From: Bacteroidales bacterium
GTDB lineage: Bacteria > Bacteroidota > Bacteroidia > Bacteroidales > JAADJA01
Reading direction: 5' to 3'
DNA: 64,000 nucleotides
Assembly (NCBI GenBank): GCA_020052415.1
Contig: JAGVPB010000093.1
Location: 1-64,000, forward strand
In this document: positions 55,100 to 63,340 of the stretch, in pieces
Layout of the letters: the number at the start of each line of letters is the position of its first letter
How positions within the stretch are numbered: the stretch's first letter is position 1
Program-made: the position numbers and the translations under genes
The notes under the pieces: model-generated
Told to the model about the DNA's origin: nothing
What the model saw: the letters and a program-made list of their open reading frames with translations, nothing else
The model's database searches: none

Positions 55100-56284
55100 T
55101 CAGGCATTTGGTAAGGTAAACCTGAAGGTGCTGCCAACACCCTGTGTGCTGGAAACGCTTATCCGGCCCTTGTTCATTTCGATAAATTCTTTGCTCACAA
55201 CGAGTCCTAATCCGAAACCGCTTTCATTTGCAGTGCCAACGGTTGAGAAATTTTCTTCGATACTGAATAACTTATTGATGTTCTCCTCTGCTATACCAAC
55301 ACCAGTATCGGAAACCCTTACTTCGGTCATGCCATCCTTTTGGTCAGCATCAATCATGATTTTACCACCGTGTGCAGTAAATTTTATAGCATTCATCATT
55401 AAATTCCTTAAAACAGTCTTAATCATATTCTCATCAGCAAAAGCATAAATACCATTTAATTTAGCAGTGGCTATTTCGACTCCCTTAAATTCGGCAAAAA
55501 CTCTGACATAATCTACATTTTCTTCGATCATTTCCCTGATGTTCAGCCTCCTGGGTACAAACCTGATTTCACCGGTTTGAGCTTGTGCCCAAAACAATAA
55601 ATTCTCGAATATCCGGTGTGTTTGAATGGATGTTTTATGAATTTTTTCAAGGGTGAGTTGTAATTCTTCCCTCGATATTTCATCCAGGCCGGTCCGGAGT
55701 AAATCGGATATTCCGATAAGGAAATTAAATGGATTTCTGACATCATGTGCAAGTATGGAAAAATATTTATCCTTTGCCACAAGCGCATTACGTAAGTTTT
55801 TCTCAGATTGTTCTAATGCAATTTCAGCCCTTCTTCGGGGTGTGATATCCCTGTTGTATTCGATCACTTTTATGAGTTCTCCCTTCTTATTAAAAACCGG
55901 GAATCCGTGCAACTCATAATATTCAACCTGACCATTGATCTCAATTTCAAGGTCGTCGGTTTTATATTGTTCTTTTGTTTTATAAAGATTTTCGAGAGAG
56001 CAGTTGCAACCCTGTCCTTTGCATGGTTTATTAATTTTACCGTGAAGAGTGGAACACCTGTTTTTTATTGGCAGCCTGTCCGACAATGCAGCGTGATTTG
56101 CAAATTCGATCCTGTGATTTTTTGCATTGATCACATAGAATGGTTGCGAAAATGAATTTATAACATTTCTTACCAGGTTAAGGCTCCGTCTTTTTGAGCG
56201 ATATGAAAATGAAAAGACAACCAGCAAAACAATAACAATAGTGATCAGTATAAAAAGCAGGTATGTTCTATTGTCATAATCCAT
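55100..56284 (-). CDS. PAS-domain sensor histidine kinase
   Basis: A 394-residue membrane kinase. One transmembrane helix (about 8-27), a PAS domain (about 40-150) with an unusual cysteine run (RCSTLHGKINKPCKGQGCNC), a HisKA domain with the phospho-acceptor His in SILAHDVRNPFNF, and a HATPase_c domain (NAIKFTAHGGKI N-box; DTGVGIAEENI G1; GFGLGLVVSKEF G2). No receiver or response-regulator gene is adjacent, so the partner is elsewhere. The cysteine pattern may sense redox state or bind metal, an inference. Confidence 0.9.
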   Translation of the reverse strand: MDYDNRTYLLFILITIVIVLLVVFSFSYRSKRRSLNLVRNVINSFSQPFYVINAKNHRIEFANHAALSDRLPIKNRCSTLHGKINKPCKGQGCNCSLENLYKTKEQYKTDDLEIEINGQVEYYELHGFPVFNKKGELIKVIEYNRDITPRRRAEIALEQSEKNLRNALVAKDKYFSILAHDVRNPFNFLIGISDLLRTGLDEISREELQLTLEKIHKTSIQTHRIFENLLFWAQAQTGEIRFVPRRLNIREMIEENVDYVRVFAEFKGVEIATAKLNGIYAFADENMIKTVLRNLMMNAIKFTAHGGKIMIDADQKDGMTEVRVSDTGVGIAEENINKLFSIEENFSTVGTANESGFGLGLVVSKEFIEMNKGRISVSSTQGVGSTFRFTLPNA

Positions 56285-56529
56285 TTTAATATTGATTTGT
56301 TAAATATAACAAATTTCAAACCCCATTATATGTGAAAGCATGAATCATTAATTATAAATTGCGCTTCAATCCTATGATTGAGTCCTAATTAAACAATAAA
56401 AATATACAGTATGTTCAGGAATCAGAAAACTTCATCATTAAAAATGTGCCGGTGGGTAATAAAGTTCAGGGTTTCGGGTTCAGAGTTCTGAGTTTGATCA
56501 TTGACCATGCCTGAATAGCGCCTGACCTC
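56285..56529. repeat. Gap with the left flank repeat of the RAYT element
   Basis: From 56426 to 56527 the sequence (AAAACTTCATCATTAAAAATG, GTAATAAAGTTCAGGGTTTC, GCCTGAATAGCGCCTGACC) is repeated with few changes at 58658-58752. The first 140 bp show nothing recognisable. Confidence 0.65.
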
Positions 56530-57258
56530 GTTCGGCTTAGGCTCCGCCTGAGCCGGTCATATCTCCGGAGGCTTATGCCTCCATGATTTAAACTGTTTTC
56601 CATTCCAATTCAAGTTTGATAACTTCCAGTTCATAGTCTAAGCCTGCATAATTCCTGGCGCTTGAATACAGATAATCCTCTGGTCTGGATACAATGCCCG
56701 CTCTTACAGGATTATTATGAATATATTCGATTTTTTGTTCGATAAATTTTTGACTGTAAATTTCTTCTGCATGATTTTCATGTGTCCATACCTGGTGGTC
56801 TTGTTTGTTTTTAAACTTTCCATGGAATTCAAACACGAGTTTTATCCAGTCTCTCCTGCTTTCACTATCATTATCCAGAACTTCCAAAAACTTTTTGCTT
56901 GTGAAGTTCTTAAAATTCCTGATAATACCGCTTAAATCACCGGTTTCGCTTCTTGCTAACAAATGAATATGGTTCGACATAATAACGTATGCAAAAAGCT
57001 CCAATCCTTTATTATTCTGGCAATATCGAAAGCTGTCAATAACCATATCTTTGTAAATTCGTCGTGTGAAAAGATCAACCCATCCCACAATTTGAAAGGT
57101 AAGAAAATACAAAGCCTGTCCTTCACTTATTTTGTAACCTGTTGACAATTTGTATTAATTAATTGCATCAAATTTACTTATTATTATACATCACAGACTA
57201 CTTATTCAGGCCTGAGCCTGAAAGGATATATTCGACTGAGGCAGAGCCTCCGCCGAAC
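56530..57258. mobile_element. REP/RAYT element with intact transposase
   Basis: A 729-bp element bounded by inverted two-hairpin units. Left: GTTCGGCTTAGGCTCCGCCT (56530-56549) and GGAGGCTTATGCCTCC (56567-56582). Right: CAGGCCTGAGCCTG (57207-57220) and the arm ending CCGCCGAAC (57258). It encloses the RAYT gene. An internally deleted relative is at 19316-19627 and a solo right-type end at 58629-58651. Confidence 0.8.
56588..57148 (-). CDS. REP-associated tyrosine transposase (RAYT, Y1 family)
   Basis: A 186-residue single-domain Y1 transposase related to IS200/IS605 TnpA. The HUH motif is in YVIMSNHIHLLA; the catalytic Tyr is expected in the helix near QKIEYIHNNPVRAGIV. YLYSSARNY is a typical RAYT segment. 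The start is a TTG at 57148; no in-frame ATG fits. The same start region survives in the deletion derivative. RAYTs act on single-stranded REP sequences, which surround this copy. The full-length reading suggests it may still be active. Confidence 0.88.
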   Translation of the reverse strand: MSTGYKISEGQALYFLTFQIVGWVDLFTRRIYKDMVIDSFRYCQNNKGLELFAYVIMSNHIHLLARSETGDLSGIIRNFKNFTSKKFLEVLDNDSESRRDWIKLVFEFHGKFKNKQDHQVWTHENHAEEIYSQKFIEQKIEYIHNNPVRAGIVSRPEDYLYSSARNYAGLDYELEVIKLELEWKTV

Positions 57259-57294
57259 TGGGAAGTCAAAACAAAACTGCCATCAGCAGTAAAT

Positions 57295-58569
57295 TTACTT
57301 TATCAATACCATCTTTCCTGAATAAATATGATCATTATTAACAATCGAAAAGTATAATACACCTGTTATAAATTGCTTGTTTTGGAATATATACTTACCA
57401 GTATTTTCAATTTCTTTATTAAAAATGGTTTTACCAGTTGCATCCGTTATCATCAGTTTCACATATTCATCACCTGTAGAATTATTCCATTGGATTAAGG
57501 TTTTATTTGAAAAAGGATTCGGATAGTTGATTGTTTGAAGTACCTGAGTTAATGTTTGCTCCTTCATACCTGTAGTAACTGGTTCAATGCTTCGATAAAA
57601 TCCTAAACCTTCAGCATAAATCAAGTTATTAGGGTGGCGAAAAAGAAAACCGATTGAGGTGCCGTTCCCTCCGTTCATTCCACTATTCAAAGGTTCAAAA
57701 TTTTGTCCTCCGTCCTCCGAATAAATGATGCCATCGAAACCATTTGGTTGGTAAAACAGCCCGACAAAAACTTTATTATTTCCTACAAACAAAATTGCAT
57801 CAGGTGTCACAACCGGATAATAAAGGGGAGTCCATTGTTGATTGGTGAAATTATACCGGTATAATCCCCAGCCAAAAAAACCTGCAAACAAATCACCTTG
57901 GGGATGAAATGCTAATGAATAGACCAATGTCCAATAAGGAGCCGGAATATCCGGTGGTTCAAAATTGATCCATGTATCTCCCAGATCAATTGTGTACCAG
58001 ATACTGCCATTGCCAAAAAAATTATCAGTTCCCGCCCATACATGTCCTTCAGGTGATACAGTCATTGTTTCAAGATTTTCCTCCCCAGAATTGGTAAAAA
58101 CATGCACTGTATCCCATGTATCCCCAAAATCCTTTGAGCGAATTATTCCATGTAAATTGTCAACGCCTCCGGCAAAAACATAACCATTCGACAGAGAAAG
58201 AAGGGTAGTAATATTACCAACCGGAAAATATACCTGGTACCAAGTGAACCCCCCATTATTGGATTTATAAATACCATTATAAACCCCGGCAATGATATCA
58301 CCGTTTGAACAGACTTCTAAAGCATATATCGGTTTCTCGTCCAACCCGAGATATTGCCAGGTTTGCGCATTGTCTATTGATCGGTAAACTCCGCCGGGAT
58401 AAGTAAATCCCCACATGCCTAAATAAATGTCACCATTAGTGCTCATATCCATACAACGATATTGGAGTGAATCCGGTATCGTAATTCCTTCCCAAAAATC
58501 CTGCGAAAAACCACAAACTGAGAGGATGCCAGCTATCACGGTAAATATTATGCTTTGTATTTTTATCAT
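57295..58569 (-). CDS. T9SS-secreted BNR/Asp-box propeller protein
   Basis: The 424-residue protein has a signal peptide (1-22) and Asp-box blades (S-x-D-N/G-x-x-T-W: SIDNAQTWQYLG, SNNGGFTWYQVY, SKDFGDTWDTVH, TIDLGDTWINFE, SEDGGQNFEPL) forming one propeller over about 25-340. A T9SS sorting domain closes it (INYPNPFSNKTLIQWNN ... FSIVNNDHIYSGKMVLIK). It resembles a smaller relative of the 1214-residue protein. Its gene is flanked by direct copies of the RAYT right-end sequence. Function unknown, perhaps surface binding. Confidence 0.83.
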   Translation of the reverse strand: MIKIQSIIFTVIAGILSVCGFSQDFWEGITIPDSLQYRCMDMSTNGDIYLGMWGFTYPGGVYRSIDNAQTWQYLGLDEKPIYALEVCSNGDIIAGVYNGIYKSNNGGFTWYQVYFPVGNITTLLSLSNGYVFAGGVDNLHGIIRSKDFGDTWDTVHVFTNSGEENLETMTVSPEGHVWAGTDNFFGNGSIWYTIDLGDTWINFEPPDIPAPYWTLVYSLAFHPQGDLFAGFFGWGLYRYNFTNQQWTPLYYPVVTPDAILFVGNNKVFVGLFYQPNGFDGIIYSEDGGQNFEPLNSGMNGGNGTSIGFLFRHPNNLIYAEGLGFYRSIEPVTTGMKEQTLTQVLQTINYPNPFSNKTLIQWNNSTGDEYVKLMITDATGKTIFNKEIENTGKYIFQNKQFITGVLYFSIVNNDHIYSGKMVLIK

Positions 58570-58628
58570 ATTAAAAATTAATCAGGAAAAAAGTATTGAT
58601 AAAAGTAAAACATTTTTTTCAGCTACGG

Positions 58629-58752
58629 GGCAGAGCCTCCGCCGAACTGGGTATTATAAAACTTCATTATTGAAAATGCGCTGGCTGGTAATAAAGTTCA
58701 GGGTTTAGGGTTCTGAGTTTGACCATTGGCCATGCCTGAATAGCGCCTGACC
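58629..58752. repeat. Solo REP right-end and flank-repeat copy
   Basis: GGCAGAGCCTCCGCCGAACT (from 58629, 23 bp in all) repeats 57240-57262 exactly. The flank repeat (58658-58752) then repeats 56426-56527. So the T9SS gene at 57295-58569 lies between two copies of the right-end word, and the whole block between two flank copies. Confidence 0.75.
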
Positions 58753-58768
58753 GTTTTTTTATTTATGT

Positions 58769-58776
58769 TACTTTTG
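58769..58776 (+). promoter_or_regulatory. -7 box of the ECF sigma/FecR/TonB operon
   Basis: TACTTTTG matches TAnnTTTG, 22 bases before the TTG start at 58798. No obvious -33 TTG. It lies just past the repeat copy. Confidence 0.35.
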
Positions 58777-58797
58777 TATTAAAATCCTGTATTTCGA

Positions 58798-59358
58798 TTG
58801 ACTTTAGAAAATACAAATATAATTTTCAATGAGCGATACGTTGAGCAGCTATTCAGGGAGCAATTCGAAAACCTGTGCAATTTTGCAAAAGCTTATATTC
58901 ATGATCCAGACATTGCCAAAGAAATTGTCCAGGAAGTTTTTATTAACCTGTGGACCAAAAGGGATAGCATAGAACCGGGAAAACCGGTGAAATCTTATTT
59001 ATTTACTTCGGTCAGGAACCGCAGCCTGAACTATATCCGTGACCATAAGAAATTCCAGAGCTTTGTTTTGGATGTAGAAATTGAAGAAAAATTCAGGTCG
59101 GATGATTTGGATATGATGGAAAGTGAGGAAGCCCGTATAAAAATTGAAAACGCCATACAAAAACTACCGGAAAAATGCAGGGAAGTATTTGAGATGAGCC
59201 GGTTCGAAGAAATGAAATACAACGAAATTGCTGTAGAATTGAACATATCAGTTAAGACGGTGGAGGTTCACATATCAAAAGCACTGAAAATCCTTCGTGA
59301 GGAACTGAAAGATTTACTGATGATCCTATTGTGGATCCTTTTAAATACTGGTAAATAA
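58798..59358 (+). CDS. ECF sigma factor (FecI-like)
   Basis: A 186-residue sigma-70 factor with region 2 (LFREQFENLCNFAKAYIHDP ... SYLFTSVRNRSLNYIRDH) and region 4 (PEKCREVFEMSRFEEMKYNE, LNISVKTVEVHISKALKIL). The start appears to be TTG at 58798; no in-frame ATG lies before the first conserved helix. It is followed by a FecR-type anti-sigma gene and an STN-bearing TonB receptor, the classic cell-surface-signalling array of Bacteroidota, in which ligand binding by the receptor frees the sigma factor. Confidence 0.88.
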   Translation: MTLENTNIIFNERYVEQLFREQFENLCNFAKAYIHDPDIAKEIVQEVFINLWTKRDSIEPGKPVKSYLFTSVRNRSLNYIRDHKKFQSFVLDVEIEEKFRSDDLDMMESEEARIKIENAIQKLPEKCREVFEMSRFEEMKYNEIAVELNISVKTVEVHISKALKILREELKDLLMILLWILLNTGK

Positions 59359-59510
59359 TGAGTTATGATAATTCATGTCAAATGGAATATTGCAGATGTT
59401 AAGTGGAAAAAGGCTTATTCAATCGTACATTTTCCATTTCATATTTTACTTCTGCAATGTAACATACGCATAAGGGTAAATGAAGACGAAAGTGTATTCT
59501 TAATGTTAAA

Positions 59511-60524
59511 ATGAACAACGGTAACAAACATATTGATTTTGAAGAGCTGATCGGGAAGTACCTTTCGGGTGAAGCACAGGCTGATGAAATCTCACAACTA
59601 GAAGGCTGGGTAAAGGAAAGTCAGCAGAATGAAAAAACATTTGCTGATCTTAAAAAGCTTTGGATTTTATCCGGAATAAATGCCAAATCTTCCACTATCA
59701 ATGTAGATAATGAATGGCAGATACTTAAGGCGAAAATGTTTACCGCAAATCAGGATTTGGGCTTTGAAAAAGAAAAGGGGAAAATCAGGACACTCCGGCC
59801 TTTGTTGCGTTATGCTGCAATATTTATTATTCTTGCAGTACTTGCCGGAGTGCTGTTTTATATGCTTTCACGACCTGCTACAGAAGAACTGACCGCCATA
59901 AATTCCATCATCACGGCGACGCTTCCGGATGGATCGGAAGTGACATTGAATCTTGGCTCGAAGCTTATATATCCTTCAAAATTCACTGGTGATAGCCGGA
60001 TGCTTGAATTGGAAGGGGATGCATTCTTTTCAGTGACTCCCAACAAGGAAAAACCCTTTATTGTTCGTGCCGGTTCTGCTGAGGTTAAAGTACTGGGAAC
60101 CTCATTTTACCTGAATGCAAAACCCGGCTTGTCTTCGGTAGAAGTTGTTGTCAGCACCGGAAAAGTTTCATTTAAAACAGGGCGGCAGGAGGTATTTCTT
60201 GAAGCAGGCGATAAAGGAATTTTTAATAAAACAAAAGGTAGTTTGAGCAAAGAGGCAAATGAAGATGAAAACTACATTTCCTGGAAAACGAAAAAGCTGA
60301 TTTTCAATAATGAGCGGCTGGAAATGGTATTCCATAAAATTGAACAGACCTACGGAACGAAAATACAGGTTCTGAATCCTGAAATCCTTGATTGCCGGCT
60401 GACGGCCACTTTCGATAATCAACCAGTAGCAATTGTGATGGAAATTATTGAGGCTACATTCGGGTTTGAAATTTCGGGTCAAAATGGTTTAGTGCTGATT
60501 TCCGGTTCGGATTGTACCAAATAA
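59511..60524 (+). CDS. FecR-family anti-sigma factor
   Basis: A 337-residue inner-membrane protein. The cytosolic N-terminal part (about 1-90: EELIGKYLSGEAQADEISQL) binds the sigma factor; a transmembrane helix follows (about 98-118, YAAIFIILAVLAGVLFYML). The periplasmic FecR domain (about 130-235: TATLPDGSEVTLNLGSKLIY, FFSVTPNKEKPFIVRAGSAE) and a C-terminal DUF4974/STN-like segment (FNNERLEMVFHKIEQTYGTK) sense the receptor. ATG at 59511, 152 bp after the sigma gene. The TonB gene follows. Confidence 0.92.
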   Translation: MNNGNKHIDFEELIGKYLSGEAQADEISQLEGWVKESQQNEKTFADLKKLWILSGINAKSSTINVDNEWQILKAKMFTANQDLGFEKEKGKIRTLRPLLRYAAIFIILAVLAGVLFYMLSRPATEELTAINSIITATLPDGSEVTLNLGSKLIYPSKFTGDSRMLELEGDAFFSVTPNKEKPFIVRAGSAEVKVLGTSFYLNAKPGLSSVEVVVSTGKVSFKTGRQEVFLEAGDKGIFNKTKGSLSKEANEDENYISWKTKKLIFNNERLEMVFHKIEQTYGTKIQVLNPEILDCRLTATFDNQPVAIVMEIIEATFGFEISGQNGLVLISGSDCTK

Positions 60525-60619
60525 TCGTCTCAAAAAACATGAAAAAAATCGGGAATTGCTCAAGATTATTTTCAGGTTATGGGTTCACTTCAAATAGTGA
60601 CAATATCGCCACAAAAACA

Positions 60620-60687
60620 CTAAAACACAAAAACCCACCAAGAATAATCAACACCTTCATAAAGCCTTTTGTTTCTTTGTGTTTTAG
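60620..60687. repeat. Inverted repeat before the TonB receptor gene
   Basis: CTAAAACACAAA (60620-60631) and TTTGTGTTTTAG (60676-60687) are perfectly inverted. This CACAAA/TTTGTG palindrome type is scattered between genes in many bacteria. It marks the region as leader rather than coding sequence. Confidence 0.6.
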
Positions 60688-60712
60688 AGATATTACGACA
60701 AGGATACGGGTT

Positions 60713-63340
60713 GTGATTTTTCGAAGAAGACTCATTCATTTTTCTATTTTCATTTTATTAATTTTAATCCTTATTCCATCATTGTCGAAAGGACAGGAAT
60801 CAAACTTATCCAAGCCGGTAACCATCGAAGTTCAGGATGTGCCGCTGGAGCAGGTTCTGGAAAAAATAACAAATCAAACAGGGATAAATTTTTCATTCAA
60901 CAGCAGGATCATCACTGATGTCATTATCACTGTAAATCTGAAGCAAAGGCCACTTCATGAGGTTCTTGATACGATCCTTCATCCTTACAGATTGGATTAC
61001 AAGCTGGTTGGTGATCAGATCGTGGTGAAAAAGCAGAATCCAAATGCTGCAACTGAAAAATCATTTACGATCAGCGGATTTATACGTGACAACGAAACTT
61101 CCGAAAGTCTTCCCGGCGCTACAGTCATGATTGCGCAAACAGGCAATGGCACGATCAGCAATGCTTATGGCTTTTATTCCCTTACATTGCCCGAAGGTGA
61201 TTATACGATCAACTATTCTTTTATTGGTTTCGAGCCTCAGAATACGGATATCAAGCTTGAAAAAGACCTCGCACTCAACACAAAAATGGTTTTTAATACC
61301 AAACAGTTGGGTGAGGTAACCGTTACTACCAATGATAAGCTTGAATCCATTGAAAAAAGCCAGACGAGCAGGATCATTGTGAATCCAAAAAATCTGGTTT
61401 TCCTTCCGGAATTTGCAGGTGAAATCGGTTTGAACCGTTGCCTTCAAACCCTTCCCGGAATTAAGACCCACAGCGACGGATCTTCGTTTTTCTTTGTCCG
61501 CGGAGGGAATAAGGATCAGAACCTGATCCTTATAGATGAGGCTCCGGTTTTCAATCCTTCGCATTTATTCGGTTATTACTCCGTAATAATTCCTGAAGTA
61601 GCCAAGAGCATCAGCATTTACAAAGCTGACATGCCGGTTGAAAAGGACAACAGAATTTCTTCGCTGATCGAAATTCAAACTAAAGACGGGAACATGAATA
61701 ATTACGAAGTCAACGGAATGCTGAATCCTCTTATCTATCGCCTCTCGCTCGAAGGCCCAATCGTAAAGGAAAAAGCTTCAGTTTATACTTCGTTCAGGCA
61801 TTCAAACTTCAGGTGGCTTTACAGGCAGGCCGCGCCAAAAAGCGATGTTTACCTTTATGATTTTAACGGAAAGATCAATTTCATGCTAAATCCCAATAAC
61901 AGGTTTTACTATTCTCTGTTCTATGGGAAGGACAATCTCACCAACAATATCAATAATGAAACCGGCGGTATCCGCTGGACGAATTTAGCCTCTACTCTGC
62001 GATGGAACCATATTTTTAACCGGAGACTCTTCTCAAATCTCACTTTATTTGGGAGTTCATATAATTATAATTTGCTTAGTACAGGCGTGAAATGGCTCTC
62101 TGAAATCAGCAGTGTTAACATTAATCTTGATTTATCATTTTTCAGCAGGCCGGGCCTCACCATGAAATTTGGATTGAATCAGAGCTTTTATACCTTTAAT
62201 CCGGGAAACCTGGAAATCGAGGAGTCAACCTTTATTTTTCCCGTAGTTGCGAAAAGCAGATCATCTTTGACCGCTTTATATTTTACAAGAGAGCAAAAAA
62301 TTTCACAAAGACTTTCCTTCTCTGCAGGAATCAGGATGCCCGTTTGGTCGAACCAGGGGCCGACGACGGTTTTTGTTTTCGATACCGGTTACCAGGTTAT
62401 TGATACCCTTGATTATGCAGAAAGCGGAACCTATAAAACATTTGTAAACATCGATCCGAGGATCAGTCTGAAATATTTGGCTGACAGCACGTTTTCCCTG
62501 AAAGCCAGCTATGGCATTTATCATCAGTACCTCAATCTGCTGTCCAATTCAATCAGTCCTTTTACTTCCTTTGAATTATGGCTTCCGGCAGGACAAAATA
62601 TAAAACCGCAGAGATCGGATCAGGTAGCCCTGGGTTTGGTAAAGTATTTTAAGAAAATTAACATTGAATTTACAGCCGAGGCTTATTATAAATACCTGCA
62701 AAATCAGATTGATTATGAACCCCATGCCAGCCTGATTTTAAATCCTCTTATCGAAGGTGAGCTAAGGTTCGGAACAGCACAGGCTTATGGCATCGAATTC
62801 CTGCTGCGAAGGACACAGGGAAGGCTTAGCGGTTGGATGAGCTATACATGGTCACAGGTTCGCAATAAGTTTGAAGGAGTTAATAATAATAAACCTTTTC
62901 CGCCCTTTTACGACCGGCCTCATGACTTTTCAATCTTTATTTCCTATAACCTTACACGGAAGGTGAATCTTTCGGCCAACTGGATTTATTACACCGGTTC
63001 GGCGATTACCACACCGGTTGGTTTTTATGATTATAACGGAAATACAGTGCCATTGTATGGTGATAAAAATAACGACCGGTTGCCCGATTATCACCGGCTT
63101 GATGTGGCTCTGACCTGGAACCTGAATAAGCCTGAGCGAAAATTCCAGCATAGCTTTGCTTTCGGGGTTTATAATTTTTATAACCGCCACAACCCGGTTT
63201 CTGTCAACTTTAATAAATTAGAAACTGACAATGACAAATTTGTGGTACCGGCAAACCTTTATGGAATGCAAGATATTGTTACGACCCAAACCTATTTGCT
63301 GGGAATAATGCCCTCGATAACCTATAAATTCAAACTCTGA
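60713..63340 (+). CDS. STN-domain TonB-dependent receptor (SusC-like)
   Basis: An outer-membrane receptor of about 875 residues. The frame is open back to an ATG at 60512, but that would add 67 residues encoded by an intergenic palindrome. The GTG at 60713, with AAGGA 8 bases before it, gives a clean signal peptide (VIFRRRLIHFSIFILLILIL). The protein then has an STN domain (VTIEVQDVPLEQVLEKITNQ), a carboxypeptidase-regulatory/beta-sandwich domain (SLPGATVMIAQTGNGTISNA), a plug (LPEFAGEIGLNRCLQTLPGI, SSFFFVRGGNKDQNLILIDE) and a barrel ending LLGIMPSITYKFKL. The STN domain contacts FecR, so binding of the ligand (often a siderophore or glycan) is relayed to the sigma factor. Confidence 0.9.
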   Translation: MIFRRRLIHFSIFILLILILIPSLSKGQESNLSKPVTIEVQDVPLEQVLEKITNQTGINFSFNSRIITDVIITVNLKQRPLHEVLDTILHPYRLDYKLVGDQIVVKKQNPNAATEKSFTISGFIRDNETSESLPGATVMIAQTGNGTISNAYGFYSLTLPEGDYTINYSFIGFEPQNTDIKLEKDLALNTKMVFNTKQLGEVTVTTNDKLESIEKSQTSRIIVNPKNLVFLPEFAGEIGLNRCLQTLPGIKTHSDGSSFFFVRGGNKDQNLILIDEAPVFNPSHLFGYYSVIIPEVAKSISIYKADMPVEKDNRISSLIEIQTKDGNMNNYEVNGMLNPLIYRLSLEGPIVKEKASVYTSFRHSNFRWLYRQAAPKSDVYLYDFNGKINFMLNPNNRFYYSLFYGKDNLTNNINNETGGIRWTNLASTLRWNHIFNRRLFSNLTLFGSSYNYNLLSTGVKWLSEISSVNINLDLSFFSRPGLTMKFGLNQSFYTFNPGNLEIEESTFIFPVVAKSRSSLTALYFTREQKISQRLSFSAGIRMPVWSNQGPTTVFVFDTGYQVIDTLDYAESGTYKTFVNIDPRISLKYLADSTFSLKASYGIYHQYLNLLSNSISPFTSFELWLPAGQNIKPQRSDQVALGLVKYFKKINIEFTAEAYYKYLQNQIDYEPHASLILNPLIEGELRFGTAQAYGIEFLLRRTQGRLSGWMSYTWSQVRNKFEGVNNNKPFPPFYDRPHDFSIFISYNLTRKVNLSANWIYYTGSAITTPVGFYDYNGNTVPLYGDKNNDRLPDYHRLDVALTWNLNKPERKFQHSFAFGVYNFYNRHNPVSVNFNKLETDNDKFVVPANLYGMQDIVTTQTYLLGIMPSITYKFKL

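Noticed and set aside
54897-55448. A 183-codon plus-strand ORF
   Set aside because: It is antisense to the histidine kinase and the palindromic repeat; its sequence shows no domain.
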